Of a DNA stretch of 64,000 nucleotides, positions 1 through 7,800 are shown in pieces (the stretch's first letter is position 1; every line of letters starts with the position of its first letter). The notes beneath the pieces were generated by a model that worked only from the letters and a program-made list of their open reading frames with translations, was not told the origin of the DNA and searched no databases. Source of the stretch: Hyphomicrobiales bacterium (GTDB lineage: Bacteria; Pseudomonadota; Alphaproteobacteria; Rhizobiales; Rhizobiaceae); NCBI GenBank assembly GCA_900470805.1, contig UCCA01000037.1, forward strand, positions 1-64,000, in the 5' to 3' direction. The position numbers were made by a program, and so were the translations under genes.

Positions 1-2
1 GT

Positions 3-137
3 TTCAGCGTCTGGACCGGCCTCGCAGCCCACGAGCCGCTCGGCAATATCAACCGCGCCCGCAAGGCGACATACGAACACTCTGCCCGGTTCCGTGAGGG
101 CTTCAACCGCTGTCCGATCCACGAACCCGCTTCTTGA
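3..137 (+). CDS. C-terminal end of a catalase-like haem protein (partial)
   Basis: An open frame enters from the left edge and ends at a TGA. The 44 residues visible contain an AAHEPLGNINRARK stretch followed by a Tyr/Ser/Phe-Arg pattern and a Pro-Ile-His-Glu-Pro end. From memory this resembles the C-terminus of the small catalase-like haem proteins common in rhizobia (y4iL type), but only the tail is present and no catalytic residue can be checked. A strong terminator follows 20 bp later, which supports a real gene end here. The family assignment is a recollection of pattern, not a search result. Confidence 0.45.
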   Translation, partial: FSVWTGLAAHEPLGNINRARKATYEHSARFREGFNRCPIHEPAS

Positions 138-156
138 AAACAAAACCATTCTCAGG

Positions 157-182
157 GCGGCGCGCATCCAAGCGCCGCTTTT
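157..182 (+). terminator. Rho-independent terminator after the catalase-like gene
   Basis: A perfect 7-bp stem (GCGGCGC / GCGCCGC) with an 8-nt loop is followed directly by TTTT. It lies 20 bp after the stop of the partial catalase-like gene. Confidence 0.75.
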
Positions 183-212
183 CTGATTCCAGTTCCATCA
201 AGGACCAATGCG

Positions 213-479
213 ATGACCGACGCCGTTCCAAACCCTGACTCCGAGGGTCCCTCCGGTGGCTGGTGATCGCTCAAGGGCATCGCCAGTCTCTACGGCGAAA
301 GCTGGCCGACGCCGGCTGCGCTTGACACTCTCGCCCAGCAGAACGAATTCCGCAGGGCAGCATTTTGCAAGATGGCAGTCAGAATTTGGGGTAATCACGC
401 AAAAACCCGCCGCATGAGGGTGCGGACGGGCTATTGCCTGCGTGGCTACAGGCCGGCAACTGCGGTACCGCCATCGTAA
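213..479 (+). pseudogene. Short reading frame interrupted by an in-frame TGA
   Basis: An ATG with an AGGA element just upstream opens a frame beginning MTDAVPNPDSEG. It meets TGA at 264-266, after 17 codons, and then stays open in the same frame to a TAA at 477-479. The continuation (SLKGIASLYGESWPTPAALD and onward) looks like ordinary protein, so this may be a gene broken by a nonsense mutation, or two unrelated frames. The family is not recognised. The rest of the 138-701 interval holds the terminator and no other convincing gene. Confidence 0.3.
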
Positions 480-701
480 TATAAGCACCTTAGTGATTTA
501 TCGCGGTATGTCGTCAAAAGGCGTATGCGGACCTGCATTTGATCTCAAACGCAGCTGCTATGTCAGCACTGGCCGAAAGACGATAACTCGCAAGGCCGGT
601 CTCAAGATCGAAAATCCGACCAATACCATTCATGCGGACAGCGTATAAGTTGAACCAATCTTTCGCTCCGGCGTTCTTGTGACGAAACAAGGAATTCGCC
701 A

Positions 702-1136
702 GTGCCACACGAGAGAATCTCAACCCACCTAGCAATCCCGGGATCTCGCGACGTGTGGACGCTGGAAGCGGCGCATGACACTGTGAACGACTACCTCAGA
801 TTTGTGCGGGATGCGGCCATTGGCAACGATCTCGTCGACGAAATCGAGCTGCCGCTGCCCAAACCCGTTCTTGTTGAAGCGTTCAAAAGCGTCATTGTCG
901 CCGAAGAACGGCGCGAGATGAGGGCCCTACTGCTGAAGGCAGCGCTTACATTGTCGCAATATCACGTCGGATTGGGCGGACGGATCAGGATTAGGGCAAC
1001 AACCGCTTCCACGATGCTACCACCGGTCGATAGCCGTTTCGCACACCGGTTCAATCAAACTCTTCAAGCGACAGCGGTCGAACGCGTCCGCCTCAACGAG
1101 ATGTTCCAGCTGGCCCTCAAGCTCGGTACGCACTGA
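702..1136 (+). CDS. Hypothetical protein, 144 aa
   Basis: The frame opens with GTG and has an AAGGA Shine-Dalgarno element 8 nt upstream, which decides the start. The product has no signal peptide or membrane segment. It is mostly helical in appearance, with an acidic first half (VRDAAIGNDLVDEIELPLPKPVLVEAF) and a more basic second half. I do not recognise a family. It stands alone between the interrupted frame upstream and the convergent diguanylate cyclase gene, whose stop lies 18 bp away. Composition and a good ribosome site favour a real gene, but nothing shows its role. Confidence 0.5.
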   Translation: MPHERISTHLAIPGSRDVWTLEAAHDTVNDYLRFVRDAAIGNDLVDEIELPLPKPVLVEAFKSVIVAEERREMRALLLKAALTLSQYHVGLGGRIRIRATTASTMLPPVDSRFAHRFNQTLQATAVERVRLNEMFQLALKLGTH

Positions 1137-1154
1137 GGCCTGCGAACCGTCGGG

Positions 1155-2513
1155 TCACCGAATCGTTCTGGCCCGACCTTCGCTTTCCCGTTGAGCGACA
1201 TTGCCGCAGACAGCTCGGTTTCGCCCGGCACTCTTGGCCAAATAGAGTGCCTTATCCGCTCGCGAGATGAGATCGTTCATATCGTCCGCCCCGCCGCCCC
1301 GTGCGAAGGCCACGCCGATGCTGCCGGTCAGTGTCAGCGACTGTTCTCCCTCGACCGAAATATGCATGGACTCGATCCGCCGGCAAAGGAACGTGGCCTC
1401 CAAAAGAGCCTGTTGTTCGCTTATGGCGTTGTAGACGATAACGAACTCCTCACCGCCATACCGCGCCGCCAGAGAGTTTGGCAGTGTGTCCATGGACAGC
1501 AATAACAGGGCGAGGCTCTGGAGGCATTGATCTCCAACTTGGTGTCCAAAGCGGTCGTTGATAGACTTGAAATGATCGAGATCGATCATCAAGACTGCAG
1601 TTCCGCCGAACTCATTTTTGTCCAGGGCAGATTTCAGAAACGCCTCGAACGTTCGACGATTTGCCAGACCGGTAAGCGGATCCTCTTCCGCAAGAGCCTG
1701 CAAGACAACGTTTTTACGCCTGAGCTCGCTGGTCGCCTCGCCGTAGGAGACAACTGCATCCCCGATCATCGCCAGTTCCGTTAGAATTGGACGAGATCGA
1801 GGGGGAAGGGTGGTCGTGCTCTCACTGATCCGGTGCAGGTTTTCGATCGCCGACAAAATCGGCTTCGCGAGATGCCGACGGGCAAGCAAGAGCACGACGA
1901 TGCAGAACAATCCCGGTATCAACAAGGTCAGCAACACCGTATATCGTGTCCGGGCAGCACCCGACTGAATTTCTTGCGCGAGCTTATCCGCCGCCAGCGC
2001 GGCATCGCCGCTCAACTCCTTGGCCATCTCGTCGACGGTTTTCATAGCCTCGGTGTAAGCCGAAGTCGCCCGTTCCTCGAAAGTGAAGGCCGTGACGTTT
2101 TGGGTAGCGCTGTCCCTCGCCTGCTGCCGCGCGGCCGCGATTTCCTTCGCCAGGATCGCTACGCGCTTGGAACCCGCGATCAGGGCATCGCCAGCTTCAA
2201 ACGGAAAGCCTTGTGCAAGCGCCTGGATCTGAAGCTGGACCTGACGTTCAAGACGCCTATCTCGCGCCAGGTATATCGCCCTGATCAGAGAAGCCATTCG
2301 TTCGGTTTTGACTGCGTTCCTCGTCTGCGAGAGGATCAGCGGTATCTGGGTTTCGCGAGTGAATTTTGCTTCGCGTTCGATCTTTGTCAGCAACACTCCC
2401 GTAAAAATAGCTGCCGCGCAGGTGTATAGGAGCGCAACGACGAAAAGATACCTCCCCGCCGCGCGCAGCGAGACGTGATGCGACGATCTCCAATTGAGCC
2501 ATGGCTTCGACAT
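1155..2513 (-). CDS. Membrane-anchored diguanylate cyclase (GGDEF domain)
   Basis: The protein (452 aa from the ATG at 2513) has two membrane helices, near residues 22-43 and 192-212, enclosing a mostly helical periplasmic sensor region. A short linker leads to a GGDEF domain with DPLTGLANR (about 278), DLDHFK (about 311) and an intact GGEEF active site (353-357). GGEEF enzymes make cyclic di-GMP from two GTP. No RxxD inhibitory site is visible five residues before the motif, so product inhibition may be absent. There is no EAL domain. The gene overlaps or abuts the stop of the upstream solute-binding protein gene. A TTG at 2525, sharing bases with that stop, is an alternative start. The coupling suggests that the binding protein feeds this sensor. 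Confidence 0.9.
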   Translation of the reverse strand: MSKPWLNWRSSHHVSLRAAGRYLFVVALLYTCAAAIFTGVLLTKIEREAKFTRETQIPLILSQTRNAVKTERMASLIRAIYLARDRRLERQVQLQIQALAQGFPFEAGDALIAGSKRVAILAKEIAAARQQARDSATQNVTAFTFEERATSAYTEAMKTVDEMAKELSGDAALAADKLAQEIQSGAARTRYTVLLTLLIPGLFCIVVLLLARRHLAKPILSAIENLHRISESTTTLPPRSRPILTELAMIGDAVVSYGEATSELRRKNVVLQALAEEDPLTGLANRRTFEAFLKSALDKNEFGGTAVLMIDLDHFKSINDRFGHQVGDQCLQSLALLLLSMDTLPNSLAARYGGEEFVIVYNAISEQQALLEATFLCRRIESMHISVEGEQSLTLTGSIGVAFARGGGADDMNDLISRADKALYLAKSAGRNRAVCGNVAQRESEGRARTIR

Positions 2514-2521
2514 CTCAGCGC

Positions 2522-3268
2522 TCAATAGATGCTAAAGGGAAAGTAAGCATCGTTGATCCGGTCATATGTTCCATCGAGCTTGATCTCTTTCAGTGCGGCA
2601 TTCACCCGTTCAATGAGTGCGTGTTTGCCCTTGCGCGCGGTGATGTGTGCCGAGCTCTGAAGGAAATCGCTGGAAATGGGATCGCCGACATAGCTGAAGA
2701 CTCCGCCCTGCGGCGTCTCCATGAACGTCAGAAGTTCGATCGCGTCTCCAATCAGAAGGTCCGCCTTTTTCTCGATCAAGAGCCGCTGTGCGGCAGGCTG
2801 ATCATCGGCAAGGACGATCGTGCTTTTGGTGTAGGCCCGCTTCAAATACTCGGCCTGTATCGTCCCGGCCTCGGCCGCGATCCGGACTCCGGCAAGAGCA
2901 TCGGGCGCGCTGTCCTGAAACGCCTCGTTTCCAATCAAGACGGAATGTGAACGATAGTACGGGGAAGAGAAATCGATGCGTGCCGCGCGCTCCTTCGTGT
3001 AGGCCATGCTCGCAACGATCAGATCGTAACGATCGCCTTCGAGACCCTCGATGATCTCTTTCCAAGGCACGGCTTGAAAGGTGCACTCCGTCTGCATCTT
3101 GGCACACAGTGCCTTGGCGATGTCGACATCGAACCCTTTAAGCTCGCCGGATTCAATGAAATTGAACGGAGGATAAGCACCCTCCGTCGCAATCCGTAAA
3201 CTGTCCGCTTGGCTTATACTCGCCAAAACGAGAGTCAGACCAAGTGCGAGCGCAAACATTCGAAACAT
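2522..3268 (-). CDS. Periplasmic solute-binding protein, amino-acid (SBP_bac_3) type
   Basis: The 248-residue product starts with a classic signal peptide (MFRMFALALGLTLVLASISQA). A mature family-3 binding fold follows, with LRIATEGAYPPFNF near the N-terminus, then DVDIAKALCAKM, YDLIVASMAYTKERAARIDFSSPYY and the late DLLIGD element. This family binds polar amino acids or similar small ligands in the periplasm. No permease or ATPase gene is adjacent. Its only operon partner is the diguanylate cyclase gene, which overlaps its stop codon. That arrangement suggests a sensory rather than a transport role, but it could equally serve a distant importer. Confidence 0.88.
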   Translation of the reverse strand: MFRMFALALGLTLVLASISQADSLRIATEGAYPPFNFIESGELKGFDVDIAKALCAKMQTECTFQAVPWKEIIEGLEGDRYDLIVASMAYTKERAARIDFSSPYYRSHSVLIGNEAFQDSAPDALAGVRIAAEAGTIQAEYLKRAYTKSTIVLADDQPAAQRLLIEKKADLLIGDAIELLTFMETPQGGVFSYVGDPISSDFLQSSAHITARKGKHALIERVNAALKEIKLDGTYDRINDAYFPFSIY

Positions 3269-3739
3269 AGCGGAATCTCCTCAATGGCCAATTGTAGCAA
3301 GCGACAGCTAATAAAGCTTTTCAAGCAGAGCTAAATTTCGCTTTAGATCCAGTGCCTCGCGGAGGTGCGTTCCGAACACGTTCGCCACCTCCTGCGGATC
3401 CGACCACCCCCGATATGTTTGAAGGATTTCTTTCATGGCGCTGTGGAGCTAGCCGGCAAGCAGGAGGAGAAATATCGATCCGATAACCATGCCTTGCCAC
3501 TTCCAGATCTTCCGATGTGATCCGCCGGGTAGTGCGGCAGCCACGGCCAGCGCAGAGGTGAAGATGGCGTCCCGGAACGCGTGACATGTCTTAATCTTGC
3601 TGGTCAATATGACGCTGGTCAGAGGCTTAGGGGCCCAAAGGCAAGTGGCTGCGGGCATTTGCGCCGCACGTTTACTGGCGCACGCTGACATTCCTGGTCG
3701 CCCTAAGGCATACACTGGTGTTTGTCTCCAGAAATTGCG

Positions 3740-3931
3740 CCCATGTCGAGGCTCGGTCCTGACGGTCATCCAGCGCGAGGCGGTTTCCTGCCACCTGTTC
3801 CGCTCCCGCGCCGAATGTGGGCGGGTGGGCAACTTGCGTTTTTTGAGGGGTTCAAGGTCGGCGGCGAAGTCACCCGCACGTCTCGCATCACCGATGTACA
3901 GCTCAAGGCGGGCCGGACTGGCGTAACCACC
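3740..3931 (+). pseudogene. Fragment resembling a MaoC-type (mesaconyl-C4-CoA hydratase-like) N-terminal domain
   Basis: Translation gives SRLGPDGHPARGGFLPPVPL, then PRRMWAGGQLAFFEGFKVGGEV, then TRTSRITDVQLKAGRTG. This follows the recurrent pattern of hot-dog dehydratases of the MaoC N-terminal group: a GPDGHP loop, RRMWAGG, a beta strand, then the R-x-S-x-I-x-D-V / K-x-G-R-T/S-G strand pair. Only about 64 residues survive; both ends dissolve into noncoding sequence. The match is from memory of the family. It is a remnant, not a functional gene. Confidence 0.5.
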
Positions 3932-4002
3932 AAACTCGGCAACAATCCTCACATGCGCAGGTTCGGCTGATTCCGTTCCCGCATGTTAAAGAAACCAAAT
4001 TT

Positions 4003-4179
4003 CATGGCACCTAAACAATACGGCCGGACGACAAATGTCGTCGGCATGCCCATCGCCAAACCCGAACTCCTGGACTACGGGATCTAAACCACCTTCGGCG
4101 GCGGTTCCCTTATGGGAGACATCAGCCGTCAGGCGATCGCGCTTGCCCGCCACCTGAAGCCGAACAAGCTGGTAGCACC
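4003..4179 (+). pseudogene. Fragment possibly derived from a transketolase gene
   Basis: The frame gives PKQYGRTTNVVGMPIAKPELLDYGI, then an in-frame TAA (4085-4087), then TTFGGGSLMGDISRQAIALARHLKPNKLV. The second half resembles the thiamine-diphosphate region of transketolases (pattern GDGxLMEGISxEAxxLAGHLxLxKLI). The stop codon and the abrupt join to the neighbouring monooxygenase gene show it is dead. The resemblance of the first half is weak. Confidence 0.35.
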
Positions 4180-4182
4180 TGC

Positions 4183-5364
4183 TCAGCGAGCCTTGGCAAT
4201 ATAAGCGGCGCCGTTAATGCCGGCTGCTGTCTTGTGCGCCTGGCGACGCATGAAACGCAGCATCATACGGCGAATCCAGGCTGCGAGTGAACTCGATGGC
4301 ACAAAGAACTCGCGCTTCAGAAAAGCCAGCCGTTGATGCTTTCGGATCAGCGGCCTCAACGATCTTTCCCACATCAGCAAGGCGTTGACGATGTCGCAGC
4401 TCTCATTTTTGAGATGCCGCCCCAGCTCGTATCCGCCTTTCAAGCCGGCGCTGGCACCCATACCGGAGTAAAGCGTCAAGCACCAGGCAGCATCACCGAC
4501 TAGTACGACCCGACCTTTCGACCAGTTGTCCATACGAACCTGCTGTACTGAATCAAATAGGCTTTCCTTTGCAGCGTCCAGCTCCGATAGCGCGTGTTGT
4601 AGAACGGCATTATTCGGTAGCCCCGCAAAGCGATCGCGCAACACCTGCGCCGGTTTCTGGCGAAATTCGGCGTCGACGTCTTTGGTACGGTAGGTGAAAA
4701 GCGCGGTCGGGGGGCGGTCGGAGAACGCGAATACCCATAGTGCTCTTCCGGGTTCCGCGATTACTACGCTGTCCTGTTCCTGGTAGTTCGGCACTTGGGC
4801 CTGAAATTCATAAGCGCAAATGATGGCGTCCATCGAGAGAAGGAAGTCCTCGTGGGGACCGAACGCGAGCTTGCGAACAGTGGATCGAAGGCCATCGGCA
4901 CCAACGACCAGATCGAAACGCTCAGTAACGTTTTGACCGGTCGCACCGTTCTTCAGTGTCACAAGGACCGTATCACCGTCGTGCACAAGTGCCGTTGGGG
5001 TGGTATCGAATCGGATATCCACTGAGCCTTCGATACCTTGCCATAGCCCGGCCTCTACGTCTCCGCGAAGGAGACCAGCGGGCGAGCCCGGCTGGTCGAT
5101 AAAGCCTCCAACTTGTGCCTGCGTGCCATCAGGCTGCTGATCCCAATTCTTGCCTTCTGCATTACGAGTATGAATGTCGTCGAATATGCCCAGGTTCTCC
5201 GCTGCTTGCTTCCCTTCAGGAAACAGGCCGATAAAATAGCCCCCGGTACGACGCTCCGCAGCCTTTTCGACTACGAGTATGTCCCAGCCAGACTGTGTGA
5301 GGCTTAGGGCGGTTGCCATACCTGATATTCCAAGTCCAACGACCAATGCGCGACGTTGAGCCAT
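4183..5364 (-). CDS. FAD-dependent monooxygenase (PHBH/TetX-like flavoprotein)
   Basis: The 393-residue protein begins with the FAD Rossmann motif (VVGLGISGMATALSLTQSGWD, residues 8-28). It carries the second dinucleotide signature LVVGADGLRSTVRK near 155 and the C-terminal FAD-ribityl motif VVLVGDAAWCLTLYSGMGASAG near 290. This order defines class A flavoprotein aromatic hydroxylases and the drug-modifying relatives. No signal peptide is present, so it is cytoplasmic. It is divergent from a TetR gene across a 74-bp gap with two palindromic operators, the usual layout of a repressor controlling a detoxifying enzyme. The substrate cannot be read from sequence. Confidence 0.88.
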   Translation of the reverse strand: MAQRRALVVGLGISGMATALSLTQSGWDILVVEKAAERRTGGYFIGLFPEGKQAAENLGIFDDIHTRNAEGKNWDQQPDGTQAQVGGFIDQPGSPAGLLRGDVEAGLWQGIEGSVDIRFDTTPTALVHDGDTVLVTLKNGATGQNVTERFDLVVGADGLRSTVRKLAFGPHEDFLLSMDAIICAYEFQAQVPNYQEQDSVVIAEPGRALWVFAFSDRPPTALFTYRTKDVDAEFRQKPAQVLRDRFAGLPNNAVLQHALSELDAAKESLFDSVQQVRMDNWSKGRVVLVGDAAWCLTLYSGMGASAGLKGGYELGRHLKNESCDIVNALLMWERSLRPLIRKHQRLAFLKREFFVPSSSLAAWIRRMMLRFMRRQAHKTAAGINGAAYIAKAR

Positions 5365-5377
5365 CCTGTCCTCCTTT

Positions 5378-5424
5378 TGCGACGGTTCGTCGTTAAAGTA
5401 GGATTGCGACGATCAGTCGTAAAG
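5378..5424. promoter_or_regulatory. Tandem palindromic operators between the monooxygenase and its TetR gene
   Basis: Two copies of a TTGCGACG-N4-GTCGT-AAAG pattern start at 5378 and 5404, 26 bp apart. The first contains CGACG-GTT-CGTCG and the second CGAC-GATCA-GTCG, so each copy is itself an inverted repeat. They fill most of the gap between the divergent genes and are the likely binding sites of the adjacent TetR protein. Confidence 0.7.
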
Positions 5425-5438
5425 GGTACGATCGACAG

Positions 5439-6035
5439 GTGCCGAAAATTTTTGCGAAGACGCTCGCTGACCACAGCTCGCAGATATGGGCTGCTCTAGC
5501 GGACGCGTTGAACGACCAGCTATCGAGAAAGACTTACGACCGTATCAGCCTCACTGAGGTTGCCTCGGCGGCCGGCATGGCGCGCAACACGCTCTACAAT
5601 TACGCCCGAGATAAACAGTCTTTGGTCGATGTGGTCACCGAACACGTCGCGCGGCAACTTATCATGGACATCGAGACGATCTCTAACAGCAGCGCCTCCC
5701 CCGAGTCCAAGATGACAAACCTGTTTGCAGCCATGCTATCTTGGGTGGCGAAGGGGCGACACCGAGCTATCATCGCCTATGCATTGGCTGAACCATGGCG
5801 GCCCTATGCCGAAAAACCACTGCAGATTCAGATGGAGCGAGCTATTTTTGCCGTGGCGCAAGAAGGAGCAAACCACGGGAGTTTTCGCAGCAATGCGGCT
5901 CTCACGCTCGAACTTCTGGCAGGTTTGGCGCAAGCCGCCGCACTGAAAGTCTTCGCTCATCCTGACGAATTGCCACGCGTGCTGGCGGAGGCGAACAGGA
6001 TTCTTCTCGCCGCGCTTGCGCTAGAACACGACTGA
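5439..6035 (+). CDS. TetR-family transcriptional regulator
   Basis: The 198-residue product (GTG start) has an N-terminal helix-turn-helix of TetR type: the segment ISLTEVASAAGMARNTLYNYARDKQSLVDVV (about residues 35-65) matches the recognition-helix pattern. The C-terminal half is helical and presumably forms the ligand pocket and dimer interface. It is divergent from the flavin monooxygenase, with tandem palindromes between them, so it probably represses both genes until an inducer, perhaps the enzyme's substrate, binds. The start is a GTG without a strong Shine-Dalgarno, so translation may be weak, which is common for self-regulated repressors. Confidence 0.88.
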   Translation: MPKIFAKTLADHSSQIWAALADALNDQLSRKTYDRISLTEVASAAGMARNTLYNYARDKQSLVDVVTEHVARQLIMDIETISNSSASPESKMTNLFAAMLSWVAKGRHRAIIAYALAEPWRPYAEKPLQIQMERAIFAVAQEGANHGSFRSNAALTLELLAGLAQAAALKVFAHPDELPRVLAEANRILLAALALEHD

Positions 6036-6221
6036 GCACACCTCCGGCGGCAACGCTTTCCGAAAAATACTGGAAATTTCGTGTCTTCCGGAAAACCGTC
6101 CTCGACCCTGCCTTGCGAAGAATATCGATATCTAACGGATCGCACTTTTGCGCTGCACTGGCGTTTACAGCAAAGATGCTCTCAATCGGGCAAATTTTTT
6201 GGTCTCATTTTTCTATTAAAT

Positions 6222-6274
6222 AGGTAGATTTAATGTGACAAGACAGACCTGTCTTTATCAAGGTAGGTTTGATG
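6222..6274. promoter_or_regulatory. Operator region of the second TetR gene: palindrome flanked by direct repeats
   Basis: A 7-bp inverted repeat with a 2-bp centre (AAGACAG-AC-CTGTCTT, 6240-6255) lies 17 bp before the ATG. It is bracketed by two near-identical 14-mers, AGGTAGATTTAATG (6222-6235) and AGGTAGGTTTGATG (6261-6274), 39 bp apart. GACAG/CTGTC palindromes are typical TetR-family sites. The position over the start region suggests autorepression of the whole downstream operon. Confidence 0.6.
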
Positions 6275-6868
6275 GTTGCCGAACACGCTTCAGCTACGGA
6301 AGCCCAACAGAGCGAGGCGCGACAACGGCTAATCGATGTGGCCGAAGCCCTGTTTTATCGAAAAGGGATTCGTGCCGTCGGTGTCGATGAAGTCATCGCA
6401 GCAGCGCAGGTCGCAAAGGCCACCCTTTACCGTCACTTCGGCAGCAAGGAGCAATTGGTCAACGCGTATCTCGAACGGCGTGGTCGTTTTTCTCGTACCA
6501 AGCTTACGGAAAGTTCCGCTTGCTCCGATGATCCCCGGGAACAGATTCTTGAGGCGTTTCGCGATCTCGAAAAGAACCTGGAAAACCCAAGTTTTCGCGG
6601 TTGCGCCTTCCTGTTGGCGGTATCCGAGCATGGCGAGCTTGAAAGCGTCCGCAGCATCAGCCGCGATCACAAACTTTTCGTCCGAGATCATTTCGCGACA
6701 TTGGCGCAGAAAGCAGGATTGAGCGATCCGCTGTTCGCCGACCAACTGGCCCTGATCTACGAGGGCGCGCTCGCAACCATCGTCGTCAGGCCAGATGCGC
6801 ACCCCGGTAGCACCGCCCTCGCTCTCGTCAGGAGCCTGTTAGGCACATTCGGTGGGGGGCAACGATAG
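6272..6868 (+). CDS. TetR-family regulator heading a catabolic operon
   Basis: The 198-residue protein (from the ATG at 6272; a TTG lies just before) has a textbook TetR DNA-binding domain: RQRLIDVAEALFYRKGIRAVGVDEVIAAAQVAKATLYRHFGSKEQLVNAYL, residues 18-70. The C-terminal domain is of the TetR_C type seen in AcrR-like proteins. Its TAG stop overlaps the GTG start of the first permease gene, so it is cotranscribed with the importer and enzymes downstream. The palindrome just upstream is its likely operator. The inducer is probably the operon's unknown substrate or a product. Confidence 0.92.
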   Translation: MVAEHASATEAQQSEARQRLIDVAEALFYRKGIRAVGVDEVIAAAQVAKATLYRHFGSKEQLVNAYLERRGRFSRTKLTESSACSDDPREQILEAFRDLEKNLENPSFRGCAFLLAVSEHGELESVRSISRDHKLFVRDHFATLAQKAGLSDPLFADQLALIYEGALATIVVRPDAHPGSTALALVRSLLGTFGGGQR

Positions 6869-7800
6869 TGGCGCGTTTCGTTTTAACCCGCGCCATCGAA
6901 GCGCTCTTGGCGGTATTGGGTGCGGGAACAATCGTTTTCGTGGTGACGCGCCTCCTCGGCGATCCCGCAGCGCTTCTCGTCGAGCCCGGCGCCAGCCTTG
7001 AGGAACTGGAGAACGTCCGTCGCCACCTGGGAATCGATCAGCCGATCGCAATTCAATACGTCAGCTATCTGGGACAAATCCTGCGCGGGGATTTCGGCGC
7101 CTCGTTCCAGAGCGGAAGGCCCGCGCTTGGCCTCGTTCTGGAGGCGGTGCCCGCCACGTTCCAGCTCACTCTCGCGGCAATCGCCCTTGGAATACTGATC
7201 GGTGGAGCGGCCGGCACGATCGCCGCATTGCGTCGGGGTACGATCGCCGAATTCATCGTCATGCTCATCACCTTGATAGGCCAGGCCACGCCGATCTTTT
7301 GGTTGGGACTGCTGGCTATCCTGTTCTTTGCCGTCCACCTGGGGGTCGTACCGACCGGTGGTTACGGATCGCCCCTGCACCTGCTGATGCCGGCCTGCGT
7401 GCTTTCGGTCTACACGACGGCAACGATTGCGCGCCTGCTGCGGTCCTGCATCCTCGATGTTCTGAACGAAGACTATGTTCGCACGGCCCATGCCAAAGGC
7501 TTGTTGCCACACACGATCCTGATCTGGCACGTGGTACGCAACGCGCTGGTCCCGGTCCTGACCATGACGGCGGTCATGACCGGCGAGATGCTTGGCGGAT
7601 CGGTCGTCACCGAAACGGTTTTCACTTGGCCGGGCGTGGGGCGCACGATCGTGCAGGCAATCGGTGCGCGCGATTTTCCAGTCGTTCAGGCAGGCGTGAT
7701 GACAATCGCCGTCATCTTCGTGGCCATCAATCTTGCCGTTGATCTCGTCTACGGCCTGCTCGATCCGCGCATCAAGCTCGGACGGGGAGTGTCGGCATGA
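6868..7800 (+). CDS. ABC importer permease, DppB type
   Basis: The 310-residue protein has the DppB/OppB layout: an N-terminal helix (IEALLAVLGAGTIVFVVTRLLGDP), a periplasmic segment with the family's DPAALLVEPGAS and LGIDQPIAIQYVSYLGQILRGDFGASF elements, then a six-helix BPD_transp_1 core. The EAA loop reads YVRTAHAKGLLPHTILIWHVVRNALVPVLT. It starts with GTG overlapping the TetR stop and ends overlapping the next permease by ATGA, so the two are translationally coupled. Members of this family pair with a DppC-type partner and two ATPases to import peptides, nickel or other small molecules; the ligand cannot be named from sequence. Confidence 0.92.
   Translation: MARFVLTRAIEALLAVLGAGTIVFVVTRLLGDPAALLVEPGASLEELENVRRHLGIDQPIAIQYVSYLGQILRGDFGASFQSGRPALGLVLEAVPATFQLTLAAIALGILIGGAAGTIAALRRGTIAEFIVMLITLIGQATPIFWLGLLAILFFAVHLGVVPTGGYGSPLHLLMPACVLSVYTTATIARLLRSCILDVLNEDYVRTAHAKGLLPHTILIWHVVRNALVPVLTMTAVMTGEMLGGSVVTETVFTWPGVGRTIVQAIGARDFPVVQAGVMTIAVIFVAINLAVDLVYGLLDPRIKLGRGVSA

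Larger units (their letters stand above)
3269..4182. other. Gene graveyard: no intact gene, several decayed fragments
   Basis: This stretch of about 900 bp has no full-length gene that I accept. Short open frames on the minus strand (about 3321-3952) have implausible composition, except for a hydrophobic end (around 3449-3600) that could be the tail of a membrane protein. On the plus strand two fragments look like enzyme remnants and are listed separately. The remnants lie between two intact minus-strand genes, as expected for a site of past insertions and deletions. Confidence 0.5.

Noticed and set aside
3449..3952. Minus-strand frame of 167 codons in the graveyard region
   Set aside because: Only the last 40 residues look protein-like (hydrophobic); the rest lies over a fragment that reads better on the plus strand.
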